From: Flavobacterium sp.
Lineage (GTDB): Bacteria > Bacteroidota > Bacteroidia > Flavobacteriales > Flavobacteriaceae
NCBI RefSeq assembly: GCF_027484945.1
Contig: NZ_JAIXRZ010000026.1
Span: 1-50,950 of the forward strand
Reading direction: 5' to 3'
Length of the DNA stretch: 50,950 bases
Shown here: positions 27,365 through 35,495 of the stretch, one piece after another
How the letters are laid out: every line of letters starts with the position of its first letter
How positions within the stretch are numbered: position 1 is the first letter of the stretch
The notes under the pieces: generated by a model
Told to the model about the DNA's origin: nothing
Seen by the model: the letters and a program-made list of their open reading frames with translations, nothing else
Database searches by the model: none
Position numbers and translations under genes: made by a program

Positions 27365-27411
27365 TCTTTAGACATTAGACTTTGGTCGCTAGACGTCAGA
27401 ATTTAGATGTT
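27363..27411. repeat. Degenerate heptamer tandem repeat (AGTCTTT type)
   Basis: Seven consecutive 7-mers starting within the TAG stop of the deacetylase gene: AGTCTTT, AGACATT, AGACTTT, GGTCGCT, AGACGTC, AGAATTT, AGATGTT. Same unit as at 32772-32812 and, in reverse orientation, at 37991-38060. Confidence 0.85.
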
Positions 27412-27615
27412 ATTATGATCCTTAACACCGGTTGATTTATGCTGTCTTTTTTAGGTTGTTGAATGAAGGAATAGGGTTTTTTATATTCTTTTGCCAAATG
27501 GAAGAAGCCTGACAACCTATACCAATAAAATTAAATAAAATTAGGGAAAGCATTTCAATAGCATATTCCAAATTTGGTACACGATGCTAACCGTTTAAAA
27601 TTTAAAATTTAGAAT

Positions 27616-28353
27616 TTATTTCATCTCCCGTTCCAACAACATCAATTTTACATAGCGTGAAAAAACCCCATAAGCATTGACCATTGCTAATGCTAAACCT
27701 GGGATGCCGTCTAAAAATCCTTTTTTCAAAACATAAGAAGAAAAAAAGCGATAAGAGGGTTTGAAGATTAAATGAAATAGGGTCACTTTATTTCCTTTTT
27801 CTCGCGCCATTCCCGCCTGATACCATGCATAGGAATTTTTTTTACTTAACGCATGAAACAAACCTTTGTACGTATAGTGAATCATAAAGTGCTGCAATTG
27901 ACCGATAGAGCCCTTTACGTTTAGTTTTTCGTGTACATCACCCTTAAAATGAACGTGGTCATTTTTTACCAAACGTAAGACGCGATCTACCTTGTGATAC
28001 AAAAAGCGATTCATGAAATAGTGCGGAAAATTGATTTTGTATCCGGCATGTTTCGGATTTTTCAAGGTTTCCAGTATTTCCAACTTTAGCTTGGGTGTAA
28101 CCCGTTCATCGGCATCAACAAACAAAATCCAATCGCCTGATGCCAATGCAATTGCTGCATTTTTTTGATTGGAAAAATTATCAAATTTCCGTTGTATTAC
28201 TGTGCAACCTAACGATTGTGCCAGTTCATAGGTGCCATCTGTACTAAAAGAATCAATAACAATAATTTGTTGTGCAAAAGCAACCGATCGAACGGCATCT
28301 TCTAAATAATGAAATTCGTTATAAGTGGGTATTATGACAGAAAGAGTTTGCAT
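27616..28353 (-). CDS. Family 2 glycosyltransferase, WaaE-like (copy 2)
   Basis: 245 residues. SVIIPTYNEFHYLEDAVRSV, IIVIDSFSTDGTYELAQSLG, FSNQKNAAIALASGDWILFVDADERV (DxDE), FKGDVHEKL and a C-terminal SYVLKKGFLDGIPGL. Paralogue of the gene at 25807-26577, with matching motifs but different acceptor loops. Transcribed towards the deacetylase gene; a 251-bp convergent gap, holding repeats and an inverted repeat, separates them. Confidence 0.88.
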   Translation of the reverse strand: MQTLSVIIPTYNEFHYLEDAVRSVAFAQQIIVIDSFSTDGTYELAQSLGCTVIQRKFDNFSNQKNAAIALASGDWILFVDADERVTPKLKLEILETLKNPKHAGYKINFPHYFMNRFLYHKVDRVLRLVKNDHVHFKGDVHEKLNVKGSIGQLQHFMIHYTYKGLFHALSKKNSYAWYQAGMAREKGNKVTLFHLIFKPSYRFFSSYVLKKGFLDGIPGLALAMVNAYGVFSRYVKLMLLEREMK

Positions 28354-28390
28354 TCTTAAGGTTTAGAAAACAAATTTAATAAAATTAGGT

Positions 28391-28398
28391 TACCTTTG
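28391..28398 (+). promoter_or_regulatory. -7 element giving a probably leaderless GT2 transcript
   Basis: TACCTTTG (TAnnTTTG) ends only 5 nt before ATG 28404. With start sites usually about 5-7 nt past the element, the mRNA would begin at or next to the start codon. Confidence 0.5.
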
Positions 28399-28403
28399 CA
28401 CCC

Positions 28404-29876
28404 ATGCGAAAGAATGTTACGGTAGTATTAACACAGGGAACTGGTACACGCCCATTTTCATTGACACTGCAAGGTTATGCGGCACAAAATTACCGCAATT
28501 TTGAGGTTGTAGTCGTAGCCAATACTGATTTTTCACTCCACTTAGGTGATTGGTATTTTAAAATTTCAATTTGTACAGGTCCTGAATTAATTAATTATTT
28601 ACAACATTCCCATTCTGATTATGTGATTTTTGCTGATGCTTATGCCATTCCTCGCTTTGATTTTGTTGAAGAACATATTAAAAATAGGGAAGAAGGCTAT
28701 TATTTAACAGGGTCCCGTTTTTTTATTCAATCCACGATTTGGGATCAATTAAATCCCAATTACATTGAATCGGGTGCTTGTTTTAATAAACGTTTTCTTC
28801 AACAACAGGGACTATATTCAAGTGTTTTTGGATTTCGCCCGTTACAACCGGGAATATGGTCGGGAATTTTAGATCGAATACTTCCTTGTTTGGAGTTTAA
28901 TTTCTCCAATGCATCCCTATGGAAAGCAGATTTTCTGTCATTAGCTGCATTGGGTCAATGGGATGATCAGTATTCGCGCGATCGATTTTATCGTAATTTA
29001 GGGACATTAAAAAAGAAGTCTGTTAAAAATAATACGTTTCTCATGGCAACATCAAAAGATAAAAACCTAAAAATTTCAGTAGTGGTGAGTACATACAATG
29101 CTGAAGAATGGTTGGAAAAAGTTTTGATTGGTTACCAACACCAAACCTATACGGATTTTGAATTAATTATTGCCGATGATGGATCGCGTCAATCAACAAA
29201 AGAGTTAATTGATCGCTATGCTGCGGCTTATCCTGTTCCGATGCGCCATTTATGGCATGATGACCTAGGGTATCGCCGTCAGGAAATTTTAAATGTTGCA
29301 ATAATGGAAGCGCATCATGAATATATAATTATGACCGATGGCGATTGTATTCCGCGACATGACTTTGTTGAAATTCATGCGCTTGAAGCTGAGCGTGGTC
29401 GCTTCTTGTCAGGAGGTTATTGCAAACTGACGATGAAAACTAGTAAACACATTTCTGAACAAGATATTGTAAACCAAAATTGTTTCAACGTAAGTTGGCT
29501 GAAATCTATTGACAAACTCGGTTTTTCCAATACGTTAAAGTTGGGGGCTAATCCGATTATAGCTAAATTATTGGATTTTATTTCGCCCACAACACCTTCG
29601 TTTAATAATTGTAATTCTTCTGGTTTTCGCGAAGACATGATTGCCATTAACGGCTATGATGAGCGAATGAAATATGGTGGTCCGGATCGTGAATTTGGCG
29701 AACGCCTTGAAAATTTTGGTGTGAAAGGAAAACAAATTCGCCACAAAGCTGTAGTATTGCATTTGGATCACCCCCGAGGTTATAAAACCCCAGAATCACT
29801 TGCGGCTAATTTGGCAATTCGTAAGGAAGTTAGGGCTAAAAAAATCAAGTGGACTCCCTTTGGTATAAAAAAATAA
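28404..29876 (+). CDS. Two-domain GT2 protein: degenerate N-terminal and intact C-terminal glycosyltransferase domain
   Basis: 490 residues. The C-terminal half (about 225-490) is a complete GT2 domain: VVVSTYNAEEWLEKVL, LIIADDGSRQST, the DxD-containing IIMTDGDCIPRHDFVE, and NSSGFREDMIAINGYDERM followed by GGPDREFGERL and HLDHPRGY. The N-terminal half (about 1-215) copies this order but with lost residues: IFADAYAIPRFDFVEEH replaces the DGD motif, and SLWKADFL...WDDQYSRDRFYRNLG replaces the GGPDREFGERL block. It thus looks like a tandem duplication with a catalytically dead first copy, which might bind the acceptor or regulate. Followed 7 nt later by the epimerase. Confidence 0.85.
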   Translation: MRKNVTVVLTQGTGTRPFSLTLQGYAAQNYRNFEVVVVANTDFSLHLGDWYFKISICTGPELINYLQHSHSDYVIFADAYAIPRFDFVEEHIKNREEGYYLTGSRFFIQSTIWDQLNPNYIESGACFNKRFLQQQGLYSSVFGFRPLQPGIWSGILDRILPCLEFNFSNASLWKADFLSLAALGQWDDQYSRDRFYRNLGTLKKKSVKNNTFLMATSKDKNLKISVVVSTYNAEEWLEKVLIGYQHQTYTDFELIIADDGSRQSTKELIDRYAAAYPVPMRHLWHDDLGYRRQEILNVAIMEAHHEYIIMTDGDCIPRHDFVEIHALEAERGRFLSGGYCKLTMKTSKHISEQDIVNQNCFNVSWLKSIDKLGFSNTLKLGANPIIAKLLDFISPTTPSFNNCNSSGFREDMIAINGYDERMKYGGPDREFGERLENFGVKGKQIRHKAVVLHLDHPRGYKTPESLAANLAIRKEVRAKKIKWTPFGIKK

Positions 29877-29883
29877 TCAGGTT

Positions 29884-30828
29884 ATGCGAATTTTAGTCAC
29901 CGGTGCTGCGGGATTTATTGCTTCCCATTTGTGTGAAAAGCTTCAGGCATTAGGTCATGAAGTGTATGGAATTGATAATTTTAATGATTATTACAGTCCC
30001 GACCTGAAATTACGCAATGCATCTGATCTTCAAGCCAAAGGAATTCCAATTTTTAAGGTTGATTTAAATGCCGATTTAAAAGAAGTATTTCTCCAACCGT
30101 ATGATTTTATTTATCATTTGGCTGCCCAACCGGGTATTTCTGCCGATACCACATTAGATGATTACATGGTTAACAATATCAAAGCAACGCAAAATTTATT
30201 AGAAGCGGTTCTTACCTATAATTCTGATTTAAAATCATTTGTAAATATTGCGACTTCCTCTGTTTATGGCCTTGAAGCAACTGTAGATGAGTGTGTTCCA
30301 GCACAACCTGTTTCTTTTTATGGGGTGACTAAATTGGCTGCAGAACAATTGGTTTTAGGTCTTCATCGTACAGGTAAATTAAATGCTTGTTCAATTCGCT
30401 TGTATTCAGTCTATGGGCCTCGTGAACGTCCAGAGAAATTGTACACCAAATTAATTGAAAATCTAATCCACAACCAACCTTTTCCATTGTTTGAAGGCAG
30501 TTTACGACACGAGCGCAGTTTTACCTACGTTGGTGATATTGTGGAAGGTTTAGCCGCAATAATTGGTCGTGAATCACGTGTAAACGGCGAAATAATTAAT
30601 TTAGGTACCGAGGAGGTCAATACAACAGAAGAAGGCATTAAAGCAGTTGAAGCGATTTTAGGTAAATCCTTGATTGTTCAACAGTTTCCGGCTCGAAAAG
30701 GGGACCAACAGCGAACGGCAGCTGTCATCGATAAAGCCCGTCAACTACTGGATTATAATCCCAAAACGTCATTGCGACAAGGATTGGAGCTACAAGTCGC
30801 CTGGTACAAGGAAAAATTCACGTCCTAA
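29884..30828 (+). CDS. NAD-dependent sugar epimerase/dehydratase
   Basis: 314 residues, extended short-chain dehydrogenase. TGAAGFIASHLCEKL is the nucleotide-binding glycine motif (G-x-x-G-x-x-A/G), VYGIDNFNDYYSP binds ribose, and catalytic residues appear as TSSVYG and SFYGVTK (Y-x3-K). The DNFNDYY and SIRLYSVYGPRERP pattern resembles UDP-glucuronate/UDP-galacturonate 4-epimerases. It supplies an epimerised sugar nucleotide for the adjacent glycosyltransferases. Exact substrate unproven. Confidence 0.85.
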   Translation: MRILVTGAAGFIASHLCEKLQALGHEVYGIDNFNDYYSPDLKLRNASDLQAKGIPIFKVDLNADLKEVFLQPYDFIYHLAAQPGISADTTLDDYMVNNIKATQNLLEAVLTYNSDLKSFVNIATSSVYGLEATVDECVPAQPVSFYGVTKLAAEQLVLGLHRTGKLNACSIRLYSVYGPRERPEKLYTKLIENLIHNQPFPLFEGSLRHERSFTYVGDIVEGLAAIIGRESRVNGEIINLGTEEVNTTEEGIKAVEAILGKSLIVQQFPARKGDQQRTAAVIDKARQLLDYNPKTSLRQGLELQVAWYKEKFTS

Positions 30829-30830
30829 AC

Positions 30831-31895
30831 TTAGCCCAAATGGTGCTTTAGAAATGCGTGTAATCGATCCAAATACAAAGTGGGGTTGTGTTCACGGTAC
30901 AATTTTGTTGGATCGGCTTCGATTTTTTTCCGTTCTTCATACGAAAACGAACCATACAGTTCGGGTTTGTCTTCTCGTAAATGCACAGAGGTGTGCATTA
31001 TACCATCTTCAAAACTAGCCCAATGATCTTTGCTTACGTAGGGAGAAAATAGTGTAAACGTTGGTTTGTTTAACGCTTTGGCGATATGGACTGACCCGCC
31101 TTCATTGGCCACTAAAACATCACATTGTGCCATAAGTTTGATAAAATCCCGAATGGATGGTGCATAAATATCTAAGATGATCCGGTCTTTAAATTCACAA
31201 AGGGCTAAAATTTTTTGCGCCTCTTCTTTTTGATGGGGTGAATAATTAAAAAGGAGATAAACATCAAAGTGCTGTGAAATGTAATCACAAACCTGTGCTA
31301 CATAGTCGTAGGGCATTGATTTTTGCGGGGTACTACCTAAAATACCGAGCACAATCACCTTTTTATCTTTGTAGGGTCTTAGCCAATCTTCCTTTTTCTC
31401 AGCTTCTGATAAAAACAATTTTGGTGCATAATCAATAGGCTCAAAATCACCAGCAAATTCAATTAAATGAACCCGATCTTCAATAGCTTTCCCACAAAAT
31501 TTATCCGATGTTTCAAGACCTTCTGTGGGATGGGTATAGTAGTTCCAATTTCCGAATTTTTTTCTTGATTTATGACCAATTGTCATTTTTGCCCCTGAAA
31601 ATTTACAAATTAAACGGCTTTGGGTTTTGGAATAAGGATCAAAGATGATGTCGTACTTTTGCTGACGCACCCATCGGATAAAACGGATGAGGTTGGGTAG
31701 TTTTTTCAATTCTTTTTCCTGTATCGGAATAATTTTATCAATGTTCGGATTCTGTTCCAAAACCCCTGTGGTGAAGCCGTAAGCCATAAAATGTACTTCA
31801 CTATCGGGGAATTTGCGTTTAAAGTTGTTGGCAATTACCGAAGCGATCAATACATCACCGATACGTTTGTTTTGAATGATTAGAATCTTTTGCAT
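30831..31895 (-). CDS. GT9 ADP-heptose:LPS heptosyltransferase-like protein
   Basis: 354 residues from ATG 31895 (MQKILIIQNKRIGDVLIAS). GT9 motifs: RIGDVLIASVIANNFK, then IVLGILGSTPQKSMPYD (phosphate binding) and FIKLMAQCDVLVANEGGSVHIAKALNKPTFTLFSP (donor site). It adds a heptose or similar residue to the LPS core. Convergent with the epimerase gene (2 nt apart) and divergent from the Kdo-kinase-like gene. A -7-like TACTTTG lies 16 nt upstream. The longer in-frame start at 31934 lies upstream of this element. Confidence 0.88.
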   Translation of the reverse strand: MQKILIIQNKRIGDVLIASVIANNFKRKFPDSEVHFMAYGFTTGVLEQNPNIDKIIPIQEKELKKLPNLIRFIRWVRQQKYDIIFDPYSKTQSRLICKFSGAKMTIGHKSRKKFGNWNYYTHPTEGLETSDKFCGKAIEDRVHLIEFAGDFEPIDYAPKLFLSEAEKKEDWLRPYKDKKVIVLGILGSTPQKSMPYDYVAQVCDYISQHFDVYLLFNYSPHQKEEAQKILALCEFKDRIILDIYAPSIRDFIKLMAQCDVLVANEGGSVHIAKALNKPTFTLFSPYVSKDHWASFEDGIMHTSVHLREDKPELYGSFSYEERKKIEADPTKLYREHNPTLYLDRLHAFLKHHLG

Positions 31896-31950
31896 AGGAG
31901 AAAATCTTGCTGCAAAGTACAATTTTTTATACATTTACCCAACTTAAAAC

Positions 31951-32712
31951 TTGCCTGTGCCAACGATTCTGCATCCAAAATATGCTCCGCAACAAACCGC
32001 TCTGGAAAACTTGGCTGTTCACTTTGAGCAATCGGGAACGTTAATCGTGAAAGGTGCGCGTAATTCAATTAAAACCAACGAGTTAAATAATGAAACGGTA
32101 AGTATTAAATTCTTTAAAACGCCAGGCTTTTTTAAATCAATCATTTATTCGTGGTTCCGTCAAAGTAAGGCCAAACGCTCCTTTGATTATGCGCTGTATT
32201 TGCAACAACACGGTATTCTAACTCCTTTTCCTATCGGTTATATCGAAGAACGTAAGGCTTTGGGTTTGTTGGGCGATAGTTTTTATTTTTGCCAGCATAT
32301 AGACTACGATTTTACAATTCGTGAACTCATTCATGATCCTTTGTTTCCCAACCGTAAAGTGATTATCGAGCAGTTTACTGAATTTACGTTTAAAATGCAC
32401 GAGGCAAACATTAATTTTTTAGATCATTCTCCCGGAAATACCTTGATTAAAGAAGTTGGAGATGGGCGCTATTACTTTTACTTGATTGATTTGAATCGAA
32501 TGCGGTTCGAACCCATGAACATTCTGCAACGCATGGATAATTTCAAGAAAATGTGGTTGTCAAAAACCATGTTGCAAACGGTAGCGGCAACCTATGCCCG
32601 TTTGAGTGGAATATCTGAATCTGAATTGTGGCCAATATTATGGCAAACCTCCCAAGATTTTAAGCGTAAAATCAACAAAAAGAAGTGGTTAAAACGAAAG
32701 TTGAGGAAGTAG
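31951..32712 (+). CDS. Kdo/WaaP-family lipopolysaccharide kinase
   Basis: 253 residues, protein-kinase-like fold. ALGLLGDSFYFCQHIDYDFTIREL is the hinge region; catalytic loop LDHSPGNTLI (H-x-D-like) and metal-binding YLIDLNRMRF are in place of HRD and DFG. Such kinases phosphorylate Kdo or heptose of the inner core. Start is TTG 31951 or GTG 31957, neither strong. A very basic C-terminus (KRKINKKKWLKRKLRK) may bind the membrane. Close to a heptosyltransferase-like gene, consistent with core assembly. Confidence 0.82.
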   Translation: MPVPTILHPKYAPQQTALENLAVHFEQSGTLIVKGARNSIKTNELNNETVSIKFFKTPGFFKSIIYSWFRQSKAKRSFDYALYLQQHGILTPFPIGYIEERKALGLLGDSFYFCQHIDYDFTIRELIHDPLFPNRKVIIEQFTEFTFKMHEANINFLDHSPGNTLIKEVGDGRYYFYLIDLNRMRFEPMNILQRMDNFKKMWLSKTMLQTVAATYARLSGISESELWPILWQTSQDFKRKINKKKWLKRKLRK

Positions 32713-32721
32713 GGTAGTTTT

Positions 32722-32770
32722 CAGTGGGCAGAAGGCAGTGTTCAGTGGGCAGTAAGCAGTGATCTGTTCT
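32722..32770. repeat. Degenerate heptamer tandem repeat (CAGTGGG type)
   Basis: Six 7-mers beginning with CAG, then a diverged one: CAGTGGG, CAGAAGG, CAGTGTT, CAGTGGG, CAGTAAG, CAGTGAT, CTGTTCT. They begin 10 nt after the kinase stop and abut a second heptamer block of different sequence. Confidence 0.85.
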
Positions 32771-32771
32771 A

Positions 32772-32813
32772 AGACTTTAGACTTTAGTCTTTAGAAAGCG
32801 ACTACAGACTTAT
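32772..32813. repeat. Degenerate heptamer tandem repeat (AGACTTT type)
   Basis: AGACTTT, AGACTTT, AGTCTTT, AGAAAGC, GACTACA, GACTTAT: six 7-mers, the same unit as at 27363-27411. The rest of this gap, to 32897, holds no visible gene. Confidence 0.8.
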
Positions 32814-32897
32814 GGTTTCAATTTTGTAATAGTGCAATATTTCAGCCTTGCAGGATCGAAATAAGCCACTTATAATTTATAATTCAAAACTTGTACT

Positions 32898-33461
32898 TCA
32901 TAACAACAACTTCCCGTAGGCTTCTGCCGCTTTATGAACTTGTTCCGACCAGTCATCGGCAGCATTATCATCGGCGCCATCAGAAATATATTTAAGACAA
33001 AGAAATGGGATTTTTTCTTGTTGTGCGATATAGGCGAGCGCATAAGCTTCCATGTCAACAACGGTATAACTTGTGTTGCCCTGTTCCATTTCAAAACTAT
33101 CGCCGGTACCACATACGGCTTGAGGTAATCCATCAAAAATTTCACCATATTCCAATACAGAAGGAATACCCGATAATGGGGTTTCATACTGCTCAAATCC
33201 AAGGCCGCGCACATCCATATCACGTTGCACAAACTGTCTGCAGTTTACTACGGTACCTTTAGGGAAATGGGAGCTACCTGCCGATCCCAGGTTGATGATT
33301 AATTTTGGCCGTTGAGAACCCAATATTTTGGAAAGTGCATACGTAGCTTGTACTTTTCCAATACCCGTAAAAAGAATGTTTTGCCCATCAAAAACATCAG
33401 CTGCTTCAGAAGCTAATGCAAAGCAGAAAAGAATTTCGTCAGGTGAATAGGATTTAAGCAT
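32898..33461 (-). CDS. Nucleoside phosphorylase-family nucleosidase (MTA/SAH nucleosidase-like)
   Basis: 187 residues, shorter than typical MTAN (about 230). PNP/UDP-family features: ILFTGIGKVQATYALS, LIINLGSAGSS, CGTGDSFE, then VDMEAYALAYIAQQEKIPFLCLKYISDGAD, where the E of DMEAYA binds ribose and the final D is the catalytic acid. It would hydrolyse the glycosidic bond of methylthioadenosine, S-adenosylhomocysteine or a related nucleoside such as futalosine. Substrate unclear. Stands alone; the 176-bp gap to dapD holds no visible gene. Confidence 0.82.
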   Translation of the reverse strand: MLKSYSPDEILFCFALASEAADVFDGQNILFTGIGKVQATYALSKILGSQRPKLIINLGSAGSSHFPKGTVVNCRQFVQRDMDVRGLGFEQYETPLSGIPSVLEYGEIFDGLPQAVCGTGDSFEMEQGNTSYTVVDMEAYALAYIAQQEKIPFLCLKYISDGADDNAADDWSEQVHKAAEAYGKLLL

Positions 33462-33637
33462 AGTGTTAGTTTTTGGTTACGCTACTTTTGCATCAACAAT
33501 TGTCTTATCTTTTGTGTTAACTAATTGTAATGCTTTCAACGCTTTATATTCTATAAATACCAGTAAATTTTAACGATCGACTCATTGATCGAAATCCAAT
33601 ATTTATGCGAAATTTGAAATAGGAAACGTGAAGCCTC

Positions 33638-34453
33638 TTACACGGCTACATCATATTCCCGTAACGCATCATTTAACGATGTTTTTAAGTCGGTTGAAGG
33701 TTTGCGTTTACCGATAATTAGGGCACAAGGCACTTGATAGCTTCCTGCTCCAAATGTTTTGGTGTAACTGCCTGGAATGACTACTGATCGTGCGGGTACA
33801 ACCCCTTTATATTCTACCGGTTCGCTGCCTGTAACATCAATAATTTTTGTAGAGGCGGTCAAACAGACATTAGCCCCCAAAACCGCTTCTTTTTCAACAC
33901 GAACGCCTTCTACAACAATACAACGTGAGCCAATAAAAGCTCCGTCTTCAATAATTACGGGTGCCGCTTGTAACGGTTCGAGTACGCCACCAATTCCAAC
34001 ACCTCCACTTAAATGTACCTCTTTTCCGATTTGTGCGCAGCTCCCTACGGTTGCCCAAGTATCTACCATTGTTCCTTCATCAACATAAGCTCCGATATTG
34101 ACATAACTTGGCATTAAAATCACACCTTTCGAAATATAGGCCCCATGACGTGCAACTGCATGTGGGACTACACGAATGCCTTTTTCGGCATAGCCCCGTT
34201 TGAGTGGAATTTTATCATGGTATTCAAAAATACCCACTTCAAAGGTTTCCATTTTTTGAATAGGGAAGTACAGCACTACGGCTTTTTTTACCCATTCGTT
34301 CACTTGCCAACCGGTTTCGTTGGGTTGTGCTACACGTAAGGTTCCAGCATCCAATTGGTTGATGACTTCACGAATGGCATTTTGAGTAGCTTCTTCTTTT
34401 AATAATTCGCGGTTTGACCACGCATTTTCTATAGTTTGTTGTAATTCTTTCAT
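33638..34453 (-). CDS. dapD: Tetrahydrodipicolinate N-succinyltransferase (DapD)
   Basis: 271 residues, the family's usual length. Transfers succinyl from succinyl-CoA to tetrahydrodipicolinate in lysine/diaminopimelate synthesis, supplying peptidoglycan. The left-handed beta-helix is visible as hexapeptide repeats from about residue 105 to 230 (GVILMPSYVNIGAYVDEGTMVDTWATVGSCAQIG). The catalytic acid lies in YVDEGTMVDTWATVGS, and the C-terminus shows PCALIIGKRKPSTDLKTSLN. Its -7 promoter lies before ATG 34453. Confidence 0.95.
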   Translation of the reverse strand: MKELQQTIENAWSNRELLKEEATQNAIREVINQLDAGTLRVAQPNETGWQVNEWVKKAVVLYFPIQKMETFEVGIFEYHDKIPLKRGYAEKGIRVVPHAVARHGAYISKGVILMPSYVNIGAYVDEGTMVDTWATVGSCAQIGKEVHLSGGVGIGGVLEPLQAAPVIIEDGAFIGSRCIVVEGVRVEKEAVLGANVCLTASTKIIDVTGSEPVEYKGVVPARSVVIPGSYTKTFGAGSYQVPCALIIGKRKPSTDLKTSLNDALREYDVAV

Positions 34454-34470
34454 GTGCTAAAATTGAATGA

Positions 34471-34478
34471 CAAAGATA
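34471..34478 (-). promoter_or_regulatory. -7 element of dapD
   Basis: Minus-strand TATCTTTG (TAnnTTTG), 17 nt upstream of ATG 34453, just downstream of the neighbouring glycosyltransferase stop (34494). Confidence 0.55.
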
Positions 34479-34493
34479 AAGGTTTGTTTGTTT

Positions 34494-35378
34494 TTATGGC
34501 ATAAAGTGCGGGTTTTTCCATCGATAACCACGGCTAATTTTTTTCAAGGTCCTTTCCCAAAATCCCATTTTTTTGTAGGCTCTTTTTTCTTTAGACAGTA
34601 TCCAAGGATTCCATTTTGGCGCGTGTTGGAGGCGATGATCCCAAGAAGAATAGTAGGCGAGAAAGTCCCTAATTACCAATCGGAACTCTTTGTAATACCA
34701 ATAATGGTGAATCATCGATTTTGCTTCTTGGAGTTGTTGGTCAGCAAAAGCTTTGGTTACCGCAATTTGTTCCATACTAAATAATGGATACCTTGCATAT
34801 AAAACATCCATTAGGACTTCTGCACGTTGGAGTTGGGGAAGGTGAATATTCGTAATCCCGATACAGCCAGAATTCCAAACTTCAAACTGCTCATTCAAAC
34901 CAATTATTTCACCATTTGGAAGCGTAAATTGCTGTTGTTGGCGAAGTAACTTTTTCATTTTTGTTGCAATTCCACCCGAGTTAGCATACAGCGGCCCCTC
35001 GTTGGTATCCATAAAGACCGCTCCATCTGCAATTGCTTTAAATAAAGGCTGCAAAGGTTGTCGAAATACAACATCGCTATCGACATATAGGAATTGCCCC
35101 GAATACAAGCGCAAGCATTCTTGAAGGACTTTAATTTTTACACGATAGGGATAATTATCGGCTCCTTTCCAAATTGAAATTTGGTTGGGTGTTAATTCAT
35201 GAAGTAGGATTTCTTGTGGGACTTGTGATTGTAAATACGCTAGGTCATCAGTAAAAATATGGACGTTACAATCGGGTTTGATTTGAATTTGATACAATGA
35301 AAATATCGACCAAAGGATTTCATTTTGATAATCCCGACCTCCAAATGCAACGTAAATTAGATGGTTTTGTAGTGTCAT
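34494..35378 (-). CDS. GT-A-type glycosyltransferase
   Basis: 294 residues. Begins LIYVAFGGRDYQNEILWSIFSL, then VHIFTDD and the DxD motif GQFLYVDSDVVFRQPL, followed by MDTNEGPLYANSGGIA and VWNSGCIGITN. The order of DxD, acidic and NSG features resembles GT8-like or other nucleotide-diphospho-sugar transferases. A basic C-terminus (KKISRGYRWKNPH) may anchor it. It is separate from the main glycan cluster, beside dapD. Its probable transcript is leaderless. Confidence 0.75.
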   Translation of the reverse strand: MTLQNHLIYVAFGGRDYQNEILWSIFSLYQIQIKPDCNVHIFTDDLAYLQSQVPQEILLHELTPNQISIWKGADNYPYRVKIKVLQECLRLYSGQFLYVDSDVVFRQPLQPLFKAIADGAVFMDTNEGPLYANSGGIATKMKKLLRQQQQFTLPNGEIIGLNEQFEVWNSGCIGITNIHLPQLQRAEVLMDVLYARYPLFSMEQIAVTKAFADQQLQEAKSMIHHYWYYKEFRLVIRDFLAYYSSWDHRLQHAPKWNPWILSKEKRAYKKMGFWERTLKKISRGYRWKNPHFMP

Positions 35379-35382
35379 ACAA

Positions 35383-35390
35383 CAAATATA
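35383..35390 (-). promoter_or_regulatory. -7 element giving a probably leaderless transcript
   Basis: Minus-strand TATATTTG (TAnnTTTG) ends 4 nt before ATG 35378, so transcription would start at or very near the start codon. Confidence 0.55.
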
Positions 35391-35483
35391 ATCGTTCCAA
35401 TTGGGATAACCATTGTTAAATAATTAGTCCTTTGTTAAAGAATATTTTAAAAGGTTACCATTACCATTAGGTAAAATAATTTG

Positions 35484-35491
35484 TACATTTG
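35484..35491 (+). promoter_or_regulatory. -7 element of ruvX, probably leaderless
   Basis: TACATTTG (TAnnTTTG) ends 4 nt before ATG 35496, the same geometry as the divergent glycosyltransferase gene. Confidence 0.55.
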
Positions 35492-35495
35492 ACAT

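Noticed and set aside
32870..33262. Alternative open frames overlapping the nucleosidase gene (both strands)
   Set aside because: They are other-frame readings of a gene with clear PNP-family motifs.
33483..33490. Plus-strand TACTTTTG in the gap upstream of the nucleosidase gene
   Set aside because: It points away from any plus-strand gene, no -33 element at the right distance and no downstream structure suggesting a small RNA; likely chance.
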